The notes under the pieces: generated by a model
Databases searched by the model: none
Told to the model about the DNA's origin: nothing
Seen by the model: only the letters and a program-made list of their open reading frames with translations
In this document: positions 58,001-61,000 of the stretch, in pieces
Numbering within the stretch: position 1 is the stretch's first letter
How the letters are laid out: each line of letters opens with the position of its first letter
Program-made: the position numbers and the translations under genes
From: Nereocystis luetkeana
Taxonomy: Eukaryota; Sar; Phaeophyceae; Laminariales; Laminariaceae
Reading direction: 5' to 3'
Assembly: GCA_031213475.1 (NCBI GenBank)
Contig: JARUPZ010000016.1
Span: forward strand, 8,448,270-8,512,269
DNA: 64,000 bases

Positions 58001-61000
58001 CGCTCGTTTTGTCTCTGCACATCACCTACCTGCCGAAAATCTGTGCCTCGCTGAAGTCGAACTGTTTCCCCTTAGGCATGGCTAGAAGGCGCTCTTTCGT
58101 CCTCTGGTACAGCTCCTGGTAGCGCTCGTTCAGCCTGCATCCGACGCCCACGGAACGGGCGCTTACTCACACACAGGCGCGTTTTTGACATTTCTCAAGG
58201 CGTGGACATTGAGCCAACCAACATATTCGTCCCCGTTACACGGGGGTCGACGAGTGAAGAACAGAAATGCTGAGCTCTTCCCACGATAAAAAGGAAGGCA
58301 TGCACCGTAGTGGCAGGGGGGGGGGGAGGAGTGCCGGCAATGTGACCCCGGATCCGAGTTTCTAGGGTCAGGCATCCGGATAATAAGGAGGAGGGCAAAG
58401 TTAAAATGTGGGGTAAAATAAAACAATATAAACAAAACTGAGCACTACGCAGAGCGGGAGGCCAACCGATGGCAGATGTAAGACCGATCATCTGATCCCC
58501 ACTAGTGAAAAACAAGTTCAACCCAAAGAGCTCCGATCCTGGGGTTTCTGAACCACAACTTTTAGAATCACGATACCACGACGTGAAATGAACGAAGCAC
58601 GCCACAGATCCCTATGAACACCCCCAATTGCTCCACCAGATCTTTTTTCGGAGCGTATACTGTATGATCCCATTGCTTGGTGCATGCAGGTAGTTTTTTA
58701 TTTCGTCATTGATGTAGCATCAAGCTCTCATTTCCTCCGTCCAACGGCTACCTGGGGTCGCCGAAACAAAAGCATCCGATAAAACCTCCAAAAACTCTCG
58801 CGAGCAATGAAACCGTTGAACTCACATGAGGGTCTGCTCCAGAAGCTCCAGTAACGGTCCCGGATCCTTGTCCCATATCTTATCCGCGGCTTCCTGGCCG
58901 TTGATCGCGTCCTTACAGCTCTCGATAAGCTGGTTGGTGATCTTCATGAAGAGCTTAGTCATTCGCGCTGTGGTGTTGAAGTACCTTTTTTTTCGTTGGG
59001 ATCGTTTTCGCCGGTAGATGAAAGCCGATATATCAGACGCAGACATAAATCAATACCAGGTACCTAAATGGGCGTACCGTGCTTGCACCACGCAAGCACC
59101 GCACCGCCGCCGCCGCCTGGTTTCTCGTGACGAACGCGATTAGTCAAAGAGGCACGTGCGTGAATCGCCGTTGAGAACGTTTGCCGCAGCTACGTACAGC
59201 CGCGCCGAAAAAGCGTTTCAGTGAGAGCCTCTAGAATGTAGGTTGGGGTGCCTACAAAGCTGCATGCGCGATTTCGAAGTGCGTTTATAAAGCGCACCGA
59301 GCCGTAACCGACGTCGCGAAGCACGACGGCTCTTCACGGATGATTCTCAATTGCGGTCATGTAAGTGGCATTTTTTACATCGTAGTGTAAAAAACAAAAC
59401 AGTCACACGCCACGCCCCCTGGCTTCTTCACCTAGCTATTGTGTGCACCATCTTGACTGCGTTCATAAGGCCCGGCAGGATATCGAGTATCTGGTCCAAG
59501 TCGCCACTGGCGAGGGGCTCCAGAAAGCGCTCCAGCGTGGCGAGGTACTGGAAACGTTTGCAGAAGGTACGTACAGTAATGAGGGCACTCAAACACTACG
59601 TAGATTGGGCGTCGGCCGCGGCGCTCGCTGCATGTGCTTTGCCAGTGTTCAATTGGGATTACACTGGTGAGATCCCGGTCGCCACTCGTCAGGAGCTTCA
59701 GAAAACGCTCCATCGTCGCGAGGTACTGGAGAGTTTTCGAGAGGTACGTACTGTAGTGAGGCCACCTAAATTCCTCGTAGATTAGGCGTCGATGGCCTTT
59801 ACTGCATGTTGGTCGTCGTGAGTGGATTTCTGCTGCTCTACAAAGTGTTTGGGAGTCGATTGTGACTACACTGGTGCGCCGTTCGCGCCTCAAGCACTGA
59901 AGTATATTTAAGTATAACAATACAAGCAACCGTACGGGTTACGTAGGGCCACGTGGCCGGACTTTACGGCTAGTTTAGTAGTTTTCTTGGTTAGTTGGGT
60001 TGTGAGTAAGGCACGCCTTGGATGGACTTCACCGCTAGTTACTACTCGGGCGGAGTTAGTCTGAAATATGAACAAAAAAAACACTATCCGAGCCATAAAC
60101 ACGCCCGTCAGATGCATAATACGCACAACTCCGCAAATGTTCGTACCGCACTCAACAAACTGAATATCTTCTATTAGTAGTAGTCTATTGCAGAGCGTGC
60201 GTTCTCCTCGCGCGTACTCTAAAATAAGGAAACTGGCAGAGCACTAGTGACCTCCCTGAAACATGGACGTTTCTCTGGTGTGCTGCAGTTCTACTCTTGC
60301 ATCGTAACCCACCTAATACCTAGGTAGTCGGCAACCATTAACAAGTCGGTGCCTAAAAATTCATCGTCAGTGACAAAATAACACTGCAGTCGGCGACTAA
60401 ACCACTAGTCGGCGACCAATAACAGATTAGCAAGTACTCAAGTAGTCGGCGGCTAAATACTTCGTTGGCGACTGAACAGTTAGTCGGCGACTAAGCAACT
60501 AGTCGGCGATTTCTAGTCAGCCGACTCACAGCCCTCTACCTTGACGTTATCCTTGGCCTCGTTAGCGGCCTCGGTGATTTCGATGTCGATCTTACGCCAC
60601 TGTTTTACCAGGGTGAACACTTTCTGTCTGTCGATCAGGACGCCCTCAGCTTGCTTTGTCACCTGCCGACAAAGCAAAAACACCAAAAACGAACTTGTTC
60701 AACGACGAAAACTGTGACTTCGGTTGTTGGTACTCGGCTGTAACCCCTGCCCGGTGGTCACTGAGCCGAAAAACCACCACCGTGCTGCAGACACGACGAC
60801 TTACACCACGAGTGCTTTCAAGCTCATCGTGGGGTACATGAAGCACCTTCGGTCTTCTCCAGCATACACAGGACACAAAAAGCGCACTACTGCAGCCGCA
60901 ACATGAGGTAGAACGCCATGGGTCTCCATCTTGCAGACGACATAAGTAGCACACTAGTGGAGGCGAAGCATGCCACGGCGGGGGGCATGTCATACCTGAA

